From contig CAZLCG010000041.1 of assembly GCA_964557975.1 (NCBI GenBank), positions 1 through 13,604 on the forward strand: a stretch of 13,604 bases of DNA, written 5' to 3'. The notes under the pieces were generated by a model, which worked only from the letters and a program-made list of their open reading frames with translations, searched no databases and was not told where the DNA came from. This document shows, in pieces, positions 13,444 through 13,604 of this stretch. The stretch is from Fimenecus sp964557975 (lineage in GTDB: Bacteria; Bacillota; Clostridia; Oscillospirales; Acutalibacteraceae). The stretch's first letter is position 1; every line of letters begins with the position of its first letter. The position numbers were made by a program, and so were the translations under genes.

Positions 13444-13524
13444 GCGGATATTTTGAAATTTGACCCGACAGGGTCGATTCCCGTATAAAGCCTGTAATAT
13501 CAAGTATTTCACCGCCTTAACATT

Positions 13525-13604
13525 TTATTTCTCTTTATATTTGTCTAACACATCTTTAATTTGACTTACTCGGATGATTGGCTTGAAACGCTTTTGAGGA
13601 CGGA
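13525..13604 (-). CDS. 3' end of an unidentified gene (partial, runs off the right edge)
   Basis: On the - strand an open frame enters at the window edge and ends at TAA (13527-13525). It gives 25 residues, 'RPQKRFKPIIRVSQIK' then 'DVLDKYKEK', a basic, helix-prone C-terminus typical of a real protein end rather than random sequence. It points toward the integrase, about 340 bases ahead of its start. I do not recognise the family. The other two frames of this strand stop within 50 bases. Confidence 0.5.
   Translation of the reverse strand, partial: RPQKRFKPIIRVSQIKDVLDKYKEK

Noticed and set aside
13468..13484. T-arm-like string 'GGGTCGATTCCCG' suggesting a tRNA fragment or tRNA attachment site
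   Set aside because: One base is missing from the T loop and no acceptor, anticodon or D arm surrounds it. The match is too short to support a tRNA relic.

Overview
The window looks like a low-to-mid-GC Clostridia chromosome, most likely an Oscillospiraceae-type gut anaerobe. The support is strong Shine-Dalgarno sites, sigma-A promoters of Bacillus/Clostridium type, an RlmB and an MgtC/SapB protein of firmicute style, and the 'CCTCCCTTGT...AAGGGAGG' intergenic hairpin repeats that I associate with such genomes. The taxonomic call is inference; no rRNA or marker gene settles it.

Left third, + strand (1-4994): one apparent operon, promoter at 85-114 and terminator at 4959-4994. It holds rlmB (23S rRNA G2251 2'-O-methyltransferase), a 1012-residue membrane protein, and an MgtC/SapB-family membrane protein. 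The 1012-residue protein is the most interesting object in the window. Its C-terminal half follows the 8-helix topology and domain order of a P1B-type ATPase, but every catalytic signature I can place is changed (DKTGT is DSSDL, TGD is TTD, GDGxND is NGEIN, the CPC region is MPS, no TGES). It also carries an acidic, low-complexity N-terminal half of about 450 residues. It reads as a pseudo-ATPase.

Middle (5090-8380), - strand: a tRNA-Ala(CGC) with a perfect consensus promoter and its own terminator, and a two-gene operon. The operon encodes a class III PLP aminotransferase of the glutamate-1-semialdehyde aminomutase type, followed by a protein with two class II aldolase domains, the second lacking its metal ligands. 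The operon has a strong promoter, an 18-bp palindrome at the predicted start of transcription, a GC-rich hairpin between the genes and a terminator. The two enzymes probably act in one small carbonyl/amino metabolic step; the substrate is unknown.

Right-middle (8611-11489), - strand: a 594-residue membrane-anchored protein of unknown function, starting at TTG with its own promoter and terminator, and a FabG-like short-chain reductase closest in motif to the EF-P 5-aminopentanone reductase (YmfI) group.

Right end (11490-13604): an intergenic stretch of hairpin repeats, including two near-identical tandem units of about 100 bp and a truncated third. Next comes a complete tyrosine recombinase whose leader contains another copy of the repeat. 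The recombinase gene is flanked by a 13-bp direct repeat, so it may mark a small or decayed integrated element. The 3' end of one further - strand gene enters from the right edge.
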